Assembly: GCF_030247185.1 (NCBI RefSeq)
Contig: NC_080572.1
Location: 248,092,570 to 248,156,569 of the forward strand
Length of the DNA stretch: 64,000 bases
Source of the DNA: Malaya genurostris
Taxonomy: Eukaryota > Arthropoda > Insecta > Diptera > Culicidae
Direction of reading: 5' to 3'
Shown: piece by piece, positions 33,461-42,870 of the stretch
Layout of the letters: the number at the start of each line of letters is the position of its first letter
Position numbering within the stretch: the stretch's first letter is position 1
Notes under the pieces: model-generated
What the model saw: only the letters and a program-made list of their open reading frames with translations
Told to the model about the DNA's origin: nothing
Database searches by the model: none
Made by a program: the position numbers and the translations under genes

Positions 33461-34030
33461 CTACATGGAATAGGAAGTTCCGGGCCTAACAAAGAAAAGT
33501 CAATTTTTCACCGTGAAAACGTTTTTATTCTTCAGTACAATCTCCATCTAGAGCAGTCATTCACAAAGGGGTCGATATCGACCCCCAGTGGTAGCGCTTA
33601 AGACATTTCGCTTCGCTGCCGCAGTTGTAGGGTGAGTTTGGCAATCACTGATCTAGAGCGATACACTTGACCCATCGGTCCTTCATCATTTTGATGCCCT
33701 TTAAAAAAAAAAGATTTGTCAAGGCCTTCAAAATAGGCATCCGTTTCTGTAAAGACCTCGGAATTCGGCAAAAACTTCTTTCCCTGGAGAAACCTTTTCA
33801 GATTTGGAAATAGATAATAGTCGCTGGGTGCCAGTTCTGGAAAATACGGGGGATGGTGGACCAATCCGTATCGCAAATCATTCAATTTCACCATTATCAA
33901 GACACAAAACTCGTCTTTTTCTATAGCTTGATGAAAACTAGAACTCGTTTGACTCGGCTAGTTTTCAACAAAAATATACACGGTTCGAAACTATTCACGT
34001 CTTTTCTGTAAGATGCCCGGAAGTATGTAG
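33461..34030 (-). mobile_element. Second mariner deletion derivative, abutting the first
   Basis: On the minus strand, 'EKDEFCVLI' (start of a mariner transposase) is joined directly to the C-terminal third: 'HHPPYFPELAPSDYYLF', with the third catalytic D in 'APSD', then 'FTETDAYFEGLDKSFF' and 'WVKCIALDGDCTEE'. The ends resemble each other as 'acat..ttccgggc'. Everything between, including the first two catalytic D residues, is missing. A hAT-type MITE (33554-33650) splits the last codons. This is a lineage distinct from 32850-33458. Confidence 0.75.
33554..33650. mobile_element. 97-bp hAT-type MITE
   Basis: TIR 'cagt[cg]att[cg][ca]c[ac]aa' at both ends, flanked by an exact 8-bp duplication, ATCTAGAG (33546-33553 and 33651-33658). 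An 8-bp TSD is diagnostic of the hAT superfamily. It sits in the 3' end of the mariner derivative coding sequence, so it inserted later. It holds no ORF and contains the palindrome 'ggggtcgatatcgacccc'. Confidence 0.85.
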
Positions 34031-34274
34031 TATTTCCGGGAGCGAGGATTTATATGCTAGAGCACTTGTACTGTTTGAAAAAAGGGGAAAAATGGGTTTA
34101 AGTCGTTGTAAGAGCATCACGATATACATTTTTTTCGAACTTTGATAGCTAAATGTGTTAGAAAATCTCTCTTCCATTAACAGTAGAATATAATAACAAC
34201 CGTCTTGTTTTCCTTATCGCATGATTCAGAGTCAACAATTTCTTGTAAGTGAACAGTCTCACTAGATTTTAGTT

Positions 34275-34457
34275 CTATGCATGGCATTTCTTGAATGGAT
34301 GAATTGGGGTACCGTTCATAACTGATTTCGACATTTTTACGATATCCGGCTTTGGATTCCCTCCGGATCTAGATTTACCGGCTGTCGACGAACGATCTCC
34401 GAATACTTTTATTGCATTAGTAACAGTTAGTTTGGCCACATTTATCAATTTTGACAT
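34275..34457 (-). pseudogene. Tc1-like transposase N-terminal remnant
   Basis: The 60-codon minus frame reads 'MSKLINVAKLTVTNAIKVFG' followed by a basic 'GKSRSGGNPKPDIVK' hinge. This fits the first helix-turn-helix domain and GRPR-like linker of Tc1/IS630 transposases. No catalytic domain follows. A '[g]gggaaagtattataaag' motif at 34525-34542 may be the TIR-side end. Assignment is moderate. Confidence 0.5.
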
Positions 34458-34559
34458 CTATGCAAGCGAGTAGTATGGATTTTTACAAAGCACAAGCAAA
34501 ATGTTGATGGGTCGCTACTCTTAGGGGAAAGTATTATAAAGTGCCGTTGCTGGCCAAAA

Positions 34560-35068
34560 CAATCGTTTCGTAAGATCTTTCTGCTATTGAAGTTTGGCAA
34601 TTGGCGTTTGCTGGAAAATATTTAAAAAAAACTAATAATATCATTAGGCAGCTTTCGATGTGAGGTTTTGCTTCGATTAAACAAGCATTTTAATCATGTA
34701 AAACGTCTAATGGTCGAATGCTTCTTAGTAATTAACTTTTAGCAGTGCTAATATCTTTTTTAAAGTATAAAAATTCTGAGAAACAAAGCCATTTATTTAA
34801 TAAGCGAATTTTCTCATAACAGTCACTCTACGGACATTATGCCCAACCTTCGATTCAACAGTATGTTTCGAGTTAAAATATTGTTTCAATGATTTATAAC
34901 GATTATTAAAACAAAATGTATCGTTGGGAGGATAAAAAATGTTGGTTTCCTATTGTAATGTAAAGAATGTCTTCTTTATCTGCTTTTCTTCTATATCAAC
35001 ATTTAGATCATTGTTGTGGGACGTATTGTCTCTTGATGTAGGGCATACCAGTGATTTGTTGTGTGGCA
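34560..35068. other. AT-rich background, nothing recognised
   Basis: No gene or repeat recognised between the Tc1-like remnant and the DD37E element. Confidence 0.35.
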
Positions 35069-35070
35069 TA

Positions 35071-36312
35071 AGGAGTGTATCGAAAATAAGCTATCCAAAA
35101 ATTCTTCTTTCAAATTATGATAAAAAACGATATTTTATTCGAACTAAAAATTGATCCTTTATTGTATGAGGTTAAACTTGAGCATAATGAAAACCGGATG
35201 AAATTTAAGTTATTCCTTCACGAATTTTCGAACTTTTGATCGAATGCTCTTCATCAAGTTCCGGACAAGTGTTGCATCGCATTTTTTTGGACGCTTGAGC
35301 CCAAATTTATTTGAACTCCTGCATGTTCCCAGCTGCCTTATCAGTCTTCTTGAAGACCCTCTTCACGATTGCCCAGTAACGTTCGATGGGTCGAAGCTGA
35401 GGGCAATTTGGTGGATTGATATTTTTTTCAACGAAATTTATACCTTTTTCCGCAAGCCAATTGAGAGTGGTTTTGGCATAGTGAGCCGACGCTAAATCCG
35501 AACAAAACAGTGAAGATGTACTATGCTTCTTATATAAAGGCAGCAATCTCTTCTGGAGACACTCAGATCTATAGATTTCTGCATTTATAGTTCCGGTAGT
35601 GTGAAAATGGTTGAGTTCAAACCACAGGAACATACCAGTACTTTTCGACCGAATTTCTCCCCTTGAATCCTCCTGTCCGCATCGCTCACATCCTCCCTAA
35701 CGACGACAGTAAAGTACCTGGAAGGGTTTTTGAGTCCTCCTTTACATAAGTCTCATCGTCCATCAAAACGCATGCATCCGGACACTGCAAAAGACGCGAA
35801 TACAATTTCCGGGCACTTGTTGCTGTTCGTTTCTTCTGTTCTACACTTTGTTTCGAGATTTTCTGCTTCTTGTAGGTCTTCAGGTGATTTCGCCTCTTGA
35901 TACGCTGGATCATTCCGACACTCGTTCCTACTTTTCTTCATGATTAGAGATACCACTTTCTGGTCCAGTTTCGTTTTGGAAGAACCGGGTTTTCTGCCTC
36001 TTCCTGGTAGCTCATCCAAAGAATAGTGTTCTCTAAACTTATTAATGATGGTTTTAACACTGGCATGATGAATTCCAAATCGCTTGACCTATTTTCGGAT
36101 AGTAGTACCCTTTTCACTTAGCCATGTGTTCAGAACCTTCCTTTTTAATACGCGACATTTTGAAAACGCAGAATTTCAACCGCACAATAAAGTAAACAAA
36201 CGAAAACTGACAGTCAAACGCACAGCATGCTGTGATCTGTGCTTAAGAAACCATCACAAATACATGCGTACGACACAAATGTATGTGGATAGCTTATTTT
36301 CGATACACTCCT
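35071..36312 (-). mobile_element. DD37E (ITmD37E-type) transposon, nearly full length
   Basis: TIRs of at least 27 bp ('aggagtgtatcgaaaataag') close both ends, flanked by TA (35069-35070 and 36313-36314). The element is 1242 bp, about the length of an intact IS630-Tc1-mariner member, with its transposase gene on the minus strand. The DD37E group was described from mosquitoes, so this supports a culicid source. Confidence 0.9.
35210..36155 (-). pseudogene. DD37E transposase, frameshifted
   Basis: From the first ATG near 36155, several frames together give an N-terminal helix-turn-helix ('IHHASVKTIINKFREH'), a linker 'GRGRKPGSSK', 'MIQRIKRRNHLKTYKKQK', the first catalytic D in 'VLMDDETYVK', the second in 'FCSDLAS' and the E in 'RPIERYWA'. 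There are 37 residues between the second D and the E. The tail ends '..RKFVKE' at a stop at 35210-35212. At least three frameshifts and a small deletion before 35633 inactivate it. It would catalyse cut-and-paste transposition if intact. Confidence 0.85.
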
Positions 36313-36314
36313 TA

Positions 36315-36687
36315 TTATTCGTCAATACTTGTTTAACCAAGAGTACCAGCAATAACATATTCGAACGTGATCATATCACTATCTGAAATAATAATATGGC
36401 TAGAAAAAAAAACATTTCGTCGATTACGTCATATCTGCGAAACTTGAAATGTTAGCCATATGATTTTCGAAATCGATCCACATCCGAGTTTTAGTCTCGA
36501 ACGAGCCTCAAATTATTGATATCGGTTAATTTACACACAAGAAAATTGATCGGTTATGAGTTTTGACGTTTACGTCACTTATGCCATTATATCAACGTTA
36601 CCTTTAAGCGACAGTCATTTGATCATTTGGTTATGTGCTCTAGCACAAAATCAGATTAATCTCTAAATGACCTACAGAATCGGCCAG
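36315..36687. other. Background ending in a short repeat D-like motif
   Basis: Mostly unremarkable. 36665-36687 ('ctacagaatcggccag') matches the repeat at 42646-42660. No gene. Confidence 0.35.
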
Positions 36688-36703
36688 TATGTATGTATGT
36701 ATG
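36688..36703 (+). repeat. (TATG)n microsatellite, 3' flank of the R1-type element
   Basis: Four TATG units directly abut the poly-A end (a T run on the plus strand, about 36703-36714) of the R1-clade element. The same repeat resumes on its other side at 41764. Confidence 0.9.
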
Positions 36704-36882
36704 TTTTTTTTTTTACAAGGTGAAATACCTTATGTACTTTCCCAGCTCACGCGCTCAGTAGTTGTCAAGCTACCGCTATTGTGAACCAGCGAGTGGGACT
36801 GGCTGAACCTTACCCACTAAAACACCTTGGACATCTTGCCTTGATCCCCCCGGAACTAAGCTAAGCTCAATACTTCGGGGGA

Positions 36883-37016
36883 GGCTGTGCTCATGCACTT
36901 CTTCGTTTGGGAGAAAATAAGCTCCTGCGTTTCTCTCTTTATTCATCTCGGCTGTGCTCATGCACTTCTTCGTTTGAGAGAAAATGTGCTCCTGCGTTTC
37001 TCTCTTTATCCATCTC
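36883..37016 (-). repeat. 67-bp tandem duplication in the R1 3'UTR
   Basis: Two near-identical 67-bp units (36883-36949 and 36950-37016), each starting 'ggctgtgctcatgcacttct'. They lie close to the 3' end of the element. Confidence 0.85.
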
Positions 37017-37069
37017 GATCCACCTTTGGCGCCTCGACGACCCAATGCCGCTACGTCGCGCCACACTAC

Positions 37070-37800
37070 TCGCCTGATCCCCGACGATGGATCTAGCCTA
37101 CACTGACGGAGAGTTTCCCCTTTTACGCCACGCGGGACGCCCAAAGGAGTGCCGAGGTCGGCTCCGCGATTCCGGTTTGGAGCATGGCTTCCGGTTCGCT
37201 GATGCCCCGACGACTCGAATCGGTGTTGTGGCGGCTACTCGACTAGTCCCCGGTGATGGATCTAGCCTACACCGACAGAGAGTTTCCCGACGATGGAAGT
37301 TCTCCCGAAACCGACGTTTTCGATACCCGTCCACGGCCCGACCGTAAGGATGCCTGGGTCGATCCAGTGATGCCGGTTGGAGGATGGCTTCCGGTTCACT
37401 GGTGCCCTGACTATCTTAACGGTGCTACGCCACGATCTACTCGTCTAATCCCCGATGAAAGATCTAGACTACACCGACGGAGAGTTCCCCGGCGAAAAAG
37501 GCTCTCTCGACACCGAGTCCCCTGTTACACCACACGGAACACACGAGAGAGTGCCGAGGTCGGTCCGGCGATTCCAGTTGGAGCATAGCTTCTGGTTCGC
37601 TGGCGCCCCGACGACACAAGTCGGTGTTGTGGTGGCTACTCGACTAGTCCCCGCCGAAGGATCTAGCCTACCGCAACAGAGAGTACCCCGACGCTGGGAG
37701 TTCTCTCGAAACCGACGTTTTCGATATGCTATGACGTGGTCTACTCATCTTGTCCCCGACGACGGATCAAGACTACACCGACGAAGAAAGTTCTCTCGAT
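37070..37800 (-). repeat. Degenerate ~200-bp repeats in the R1 3'UTR
   Basis: Five occurrences of a 'gatggatctagcctacac' module (near 37085, 37255, 37456, 37662 and 37765) are separated by related blocks 'ggagcat[ag]gcttc[ct]ggttcg' and 'ctcgactagtccccg'. This indicates three to four diverged units of about 170-210 bp. It is non-coding, between the ORF2 stop and the poly-A. Confidence 0.7.
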
Positions 37801-40305
37801 CCGACGCTTACTCGCTGATCCCTTCTCCATATTCGCTGCAACTCCGAGAGTATCTGTGTTACAACTTTGTTTACTGCATTCCACGTGCATTCTTCACGAC
37901 ACATTTCTTCAGATATATTATCCACCCTTAGGGCAGGCATTTCCCTACGTACTTCCGCAAACCAGGGACAATCGAATATCACATGTTCAGGTGTTTCTTC
38001 AACATACTCACACTCCGGACAAAATGGAGACGCGGCGTGACCACACCAATGCAGATACTTCCGGAAACAACCATGGCCAGATAGAAACTGCATTAGGTAG
38101 AAGTTTACCTCTCCGTGTTGTCTATTCATCCACGGCGACAGATGTGGAATGAGCCTGTGAGTCCATCTACCTTTCTCCGTACTGTCCCACTCCTGCTGCC
38201 ACTTCGCCATCGAATCGATTCGAACCATCGTTCGCACGTTTCTGGTGGTTCTACGCTGATAACACTCGATATCCTCCGCCAGGGTAATGCAGATTGGGAT
38301 CATTCCGGCGATAACGCTTGCTGCTTCCGACGATATTGTCCTGTAGGCGCTCGTGACTCGTATGACCATAAGCCGGAATGCTCTGTTGAGCTTTTCACGA
38401 TTTTCACTTTCCTGGGAAGTTGCTGTGTCAAGACCCCATTGTACATAGCGTTCCAGAGAGTCTTACCGAGAATGGATCCCTGAGGGACGCCCGCCGTCAC
38501 TCGCACTGACCTCTGTCCTTCGTTCGTATCGTACACCAGGATTCTATTGTGGAAATAAAATTTAGGATTCGGCAAACATAATCTGGGACCCGCATTCGGT
38601 GTAGTGCTGTGGCGATGGCCTCCCAGCTGGCACTGTTGAAAGCATTCTTCACGTCCACTGTAACCACGGCGCAGTATCGGTCACCTCTTCGTTTCTGTTT
38701 GGACGCCTTCTCAGCGCTCTCAAGCACTGTCCGGATTGCATCAATCGTCGAAACTCCTTGACGAAAACCGAACTGCATGTTCGACAATCCTCGTTCGCCT
38801 TCAGTGCATTTCATCAACCTGTTGAGAATAATTCTTTCCAGGAGTTTCCCAAGTGTGTCCAGCAGGCAAATAGGCCTATATGAGGCAGGTTTACCCGGTG
38901 GTTTACCTGGCTTCGGCAGCAACATCAGCTTCTGGATCTTCCACATGTCTGGGAAGTTGCCTTCGTTCAAGCACTTCTGTAACACAGTTCGGAACATGTC
39001 TGGATACGCCAGAACCGCGGTTTTCAACGCCACGTTTGGTATCCCATCCGGGCCTGGAGCTTTCTTGGCTTTCAGTCGCTTTGCGGCTTGTGTAAGCTCT
39101 TCGTTAGAAATTTGCCGATCAACAGAGTCGGCTTCTTCTTCGCCATACGGTGTTGGTGGCCAAGTAGTCGGGTCGTGCTTCGGGAAGAGACACTCCACGA
39201 TCTCTTTCAACTTGTTCGGGCACATTTCAGCTACGGTGGATGGACCCTTAATTTTCGCAACCACAACTCGATACGCGTCCCCCCAGGGATTGGCGTCTGC
39301 TTCTCGACACAGTCTCTTGTAGCAATTTGATTTGCTACGCTTAATCTCCCGTTTGAAAGCGGACCGGGCTTCCCAAAAAGCCGACTTGCGTTCCTCTATT
39401 TCTGTTTCTGTCCTTGCTCTCTGGGCCCGCCTCCTGGCTCTGAGGCAAGCAGCTCGTAACGTACTGAGCGTCTCGTTCCACCAGTAAGCTGGGCGGCGGC
39501 TATTCGTTGGTTCCGATTTTCGCAGCATTGTGGTGTCGCAAGCCATCACCATTCTTCTTTTCAGTTCGGTCGCATCGATATTATCGACGCCGCCGTCCGG
39601 TCGAAGTGCCTCAATAAAGAGGTCCTTGTTAAAGGTTTTCGTCTTCCACTTTCGCCCTTCGGTAATGCTTCTCCGTGTCGCCACTGGGATTCGTTGGCCG
39701 ATGCGATAGTGTATCTCTTGGTGATCGCTATGAGTGTATTCCTCGCTCACTTTCCAATTCATGTTTGCTGCCAGATTAGGACTGCAGAACGTGACGTCGA
39801 TGATCGACTCTCTACCGTCTTTCCAAAATGTACTAACGAAGCCTTCATTACACAATCGTACTTCTAACTTTGCTAAAGCTTCCTGCAGGATGTATCCTCT
39901 TGCATTGGTTACTCTGCTGCTCCATTCCACCGCCCAGGCATTGAACTCTCCTCCTATGACTACTGGTTTTCGTCCGATTAGCTTATTGGTCAACTGTTCC
40001 AGCACCTGGCTAAACTGCTCCACTGTCCACCTCGGAGGGGTATAGCAACTGCATACAAAGACGCCGTTAATCTTAGCAATCACGAAGCCTTCACTTGCGC
40101 TCTCAATCACTTCCTGTATAGGGAATCTTCCCATGACGTGTATCGCGGCCATTCCTGTTCTATCTGACACCCAGTTGCCGTTATCAGGGGGAACTTGATA
40201 CGGCTCTGAGATTATCGCAACATCGCACTTCGTTTCTGTCATTGACTGTCATAACAATTGCTGTGCGGTATCACAATGATTCAGGTTTATCTGGGTTATC
40301 TCCAT
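37773..40305 (-). pseudogene. R1-clade ORF2, endonuclease-reverse transcriptase, RT core deleted
   Basis: The ATG at 40305-40303 overlaps the ORF1 stop. An in-frame TGA at about codon 19 separates it from a 581-codon frame (40242-38497). Endonuclease: 'DVAIISEPYQVPP', 'CSCYTPPRW', 'VVIGGEFNAWAVEW' (family usually GDFNA, so the Asp is Glu here) and 'THSDHQEIHY'. RT: 'LKAKKAPGPDGIPNVALK', 'YRPICLLDTLGKLLERII' and 'GFRQGVSTIDAI'. After a frameshift near 38550, 'GVPQGSILGKTLWNAMY' leads into a large deletion near 38375-38400. This removes the FADD catalytic box and joins to the C-terminal domain (37773-38369) with the Cys-His motif 'CPECEYVEETPEHVIFDC'. It cannot make active RT. Confidence 0.85.
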
Positions 40306-41595
40306 TACTGTTGGCCCGCAGTCGCCCTCTTGTAGGCAGGGCACTTGAAGCTACCAGTCTGATGATCATCTCCCTCCTCCGAAGTGCAAAGCATACACTT
40401 CGGTTTTTGCGTGCAGTCTCTCGCAACATGACCCATCCCTCCACATTTCCAGCACATTTTGGATCTGTCGGGGCCTTTACAAGCTCCTGCTCGATGTCCA
40501 AAGTCCAAACACTTGAAGCATCTTTCCGCTCTCTTTTCCACTCGCGGTACAGCTCTCAGTAGACACCGCGACCATCCGATCGTTATTTTACCTACCTCCA
40601 ATGCCTTGTTAGCAGCAATTGTTGGAAGACGAATCAACGCGGTCTGTGTGCCACTATATGCTTTCCTTAGACGGATCATAATTTACACGTCACCCAGGTT
40701 GCACTGTGTCTTAAGCTTAGCCGCTTAGCTCCTCTGCTGAGGTGACCTCATCTAGGTCCTTGCATATAATCATCGTTTCCGGGCATAAAGCTTTCACTTC
40801 CGCTCCTTCACCCAATGATTTACCCAAGAGCTCCTTCATGGTCGAGCTGTCGACCGTAGGGTCCTTTTTCAACTCGAAAAGCATTTCTCCTTTTTGCGTG
40901 CGCCTTGCTCTCACCACGTTCTCACCGAGATTCTTCAGCTCCGGGTCCTCTCTGACCTTCTTGAGGATTGCTGCGTACGTCATAGTCTCGTTAGCCTTGA
41001 CGAGAACTGCGTCCCCTTTTGGTGTCCTTTGACGAGGCACAAACTTTTCTTTCCCCTTCTGCTCCAATTTTATCCGCTTCTTTCGCTTTTGCTGACTCTT
41101 TTTTTTCTCTGTTTTCCGGACAGCAACAGAATTCCAACCTTCCTTTTGCTCAGCCGCCTCCTCAGAGGAGTCCTCGTCTAGGCGTATAGGTCTCTTGGAA
41201 CCGCCTGGTCTCTCGTCTCCTGGAGATGTTCTTGGCCTCTTTGGAGTAATAGATACAGAGACATTATCCACCCCAGCAACCCCCTCTTCCCCTTGTTTCG
41301 TTGAGCTCACCGGAGCTGTACTGGTGCCTCCCTGCTTCAGAGAACTCGTGATAGCGGTAACTTTAGCGGATGTTAATGTACGTTCCGCTGTGTTTGCTCG
41401 TTCTACTATCGTTTCGTACTCTTTGACGGCCGATACTACCGCCTTCAGAATTCTGTGGACCATCTCTTTAATTTCTTTGTGGATGTTGTTCCTTGCGTCC
41501 ACGAAACTATGGAGCTCATCCACTAAACTTTTCGCTTCTAGTACTCTCGGCTTCTGCATTGTTTTGTTCAACACATTCTGCTTTGGCTTGTGCAT
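40305..41595 (-). pseudogene. R1-clade ORF1, gag-like protein, one frameshift and one stop
   Basis: A first frame of 292 codons (41595-40717) is lysine-rich with a coiled-coil-like start and 'MTYAAILKKVREDPEL'. A frameshift near 40715 and a TAA near 40685 (AAA to TAA) interrupt it. The last 124 codons (40679-40305) carry 'CFKCLDFGHRAGAC' and 'CWKCGGMGHVARDC' plus a third Cys-His box starting 'CMLC'. Such ORF1 proteins package the element RNA. The stop (TAA) overlaps the ORF2 ATG as TAATG, implying termination-reinitiation. The damage is light, so decay began recently. Confidence 0.85.
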
Positions 41596-41763
41596 CTGTT
41601 ACTGCTGCTCCTTATCACGAGACTGGTGCCCATGTTGGTTTTGCAGGGGCGGAGACCTCGATAAACCGCCTTTGGCGAACGGATTCATCGTTCCAACTTC
41701 CTTCCAACTCACAGTTGCCGAGGGAGGGGTCGTCAAGCCCTTGGACAAAGTCCCTGCTGCCCC

Positions 41764-41802
41764 TATGTATGTATGTATATATGTATGTATGTATGTATGT
41801 GT
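41764..41802 (+). repeat. (TATG)n microsatellite, 5' flank of the R1-type element
   Basis: About nine TATG-type units with one 'tatata' interruption lie immediately outside the element's 5' end. Together with 36688-36703 they show insertion inside a pre-existing microsatellite. Confidence 0.9.
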
Positions 41803-42595
41803 GAAGCCACCATCAGTTCAAGGCATTACCAGTGTATGCGGGTAGACTTACAGTAGATCCGAATTTGATTATCAGATAGCTTTCATATAATTACTGTTAA
41901 GAAGGCCAAAATGAGTTTTGAGGACCCGGCGCCTTCCAGTAAGAACATCCGGCCATATAATAAAGAATTTCGCTTTACCAGCTTAAACCCGCCTGATGGT
42001 TTGTTTGTTAGAAGGGTGCGTCTTACTCATTTCAGACTTTTAGGGAGAAACACAAAGCTTCCCCCGCGTGACTCAGGTTGGCAATCCACTCCATCATCCA
42101 GCCATTCACCCAGATACCCTGATGCACTCCCTGCCCCTCCCCGTTGTCGATATATTTGAGCATAATACAATATAATATAATCTAATCCAATATAACATAA
42201 TATAATATAATATAACTACAGAGAACAGACATCCAAGCTAGTACAAGTTCTTTAAAAAGCTGTGTAAAGCATACACTTTGAAATGAACTGTTTTGCCCAT
42301 CTCTAATACAATGTATAACAGTTGATGTCGCAGTGTAAGTTATGATCTTCTTTCGACGCAGCACTGCAGGAAATATAATATTTCATTTTAAATAATAATA
42401 ATAATAATAATTATAATAATAGTAATAATAATACTAAACCACATGTTGCAATATACTATGATAAATATTGCACTTTAGGGTGTGTTCCAAACTAAAAGTC
42501 TTTTCGCATCCTCTCATTCTGCTACTAACGCAGAAGGCGATAGCACCCAGTCGACGCCGTTCTATTGACCAAATGTCATCATAGACGCTCGGAGA
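41803..42595. other. Background with AT microsatellites
   Basis: An 82-codon frame at 41911-42159 has no recognised motif. Degenerate (ATAAT)n at about 42157-42216 and (AAT)n at about 42393-42434. The first lies just after a GC-richer segment and could be the tail of an unrecognised non-LTR fragment. Confidence 0.35.
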
Positions 42596-42599
42596 GGCA

Positions 42600-42870
42600 T
42601 GAGATAAGAACTTGTGAGGACTTAGTTACCTCACCATTTGAAGACCACCAACAGAATCGGCCAGTATTAGCCGAAACTTGTTTTCGTTCGGCACGTCAGG
42701 AAAGACTTAGCACTTCTTTGCTTATTACAAGTGTGTTGCAAATAGCAATAACTTTACGTCTGCTTAGCGGTTCAAATTGAACTGTTCAAGTTTGTAGTAA
42801 GCAGCTCAATTTGAACTGCTCTGCACTGACGAGTCTAAGACGAAACGTAAAGAAAGGGAAACAATAGTTT
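42600..42870. repeat. Family D-related repeat
   Basis: Contains 'gcacgtcaggaaagactta', 'aactttacgtctgcttagcg', two 'tcaatttgaactg[ct]tc' blocks and 'gcactgacgagtctaagac' followed by 'gaaacgtaaag'. These match in reverse 24296-24415 and the arm of the 8077 MITE. Non-coding. Confidence 0.6.

Larger units (their letters stand above)
36704..41763 (-). mobile_element. R1-clade, Waldo-like non-LTR retrotransposon in a (TATG)n tract
   Basis: About 5.06 kb on the minus strand. It has a 5'UTR ('GGGGCAGCAGGGAC'), ORF1, ORF2, a roughly 1-kb GC-rich 3'UTR and a short poly-A. Both ends border (TATG)n, that is (ACAT)n on the other strand, the target class of Waldo elements of the R1 clade. It is full length, but both ORFs carry lesions. 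The GC content is strikingly above its surroundings. Confidence 0.85.

Noticed and set aside
38777..41845. Plus-strand frames opposite the R1-type element
   Set aside because: They are antisense shadows of the GC-rich minus-strand ORF1 and ORF2.
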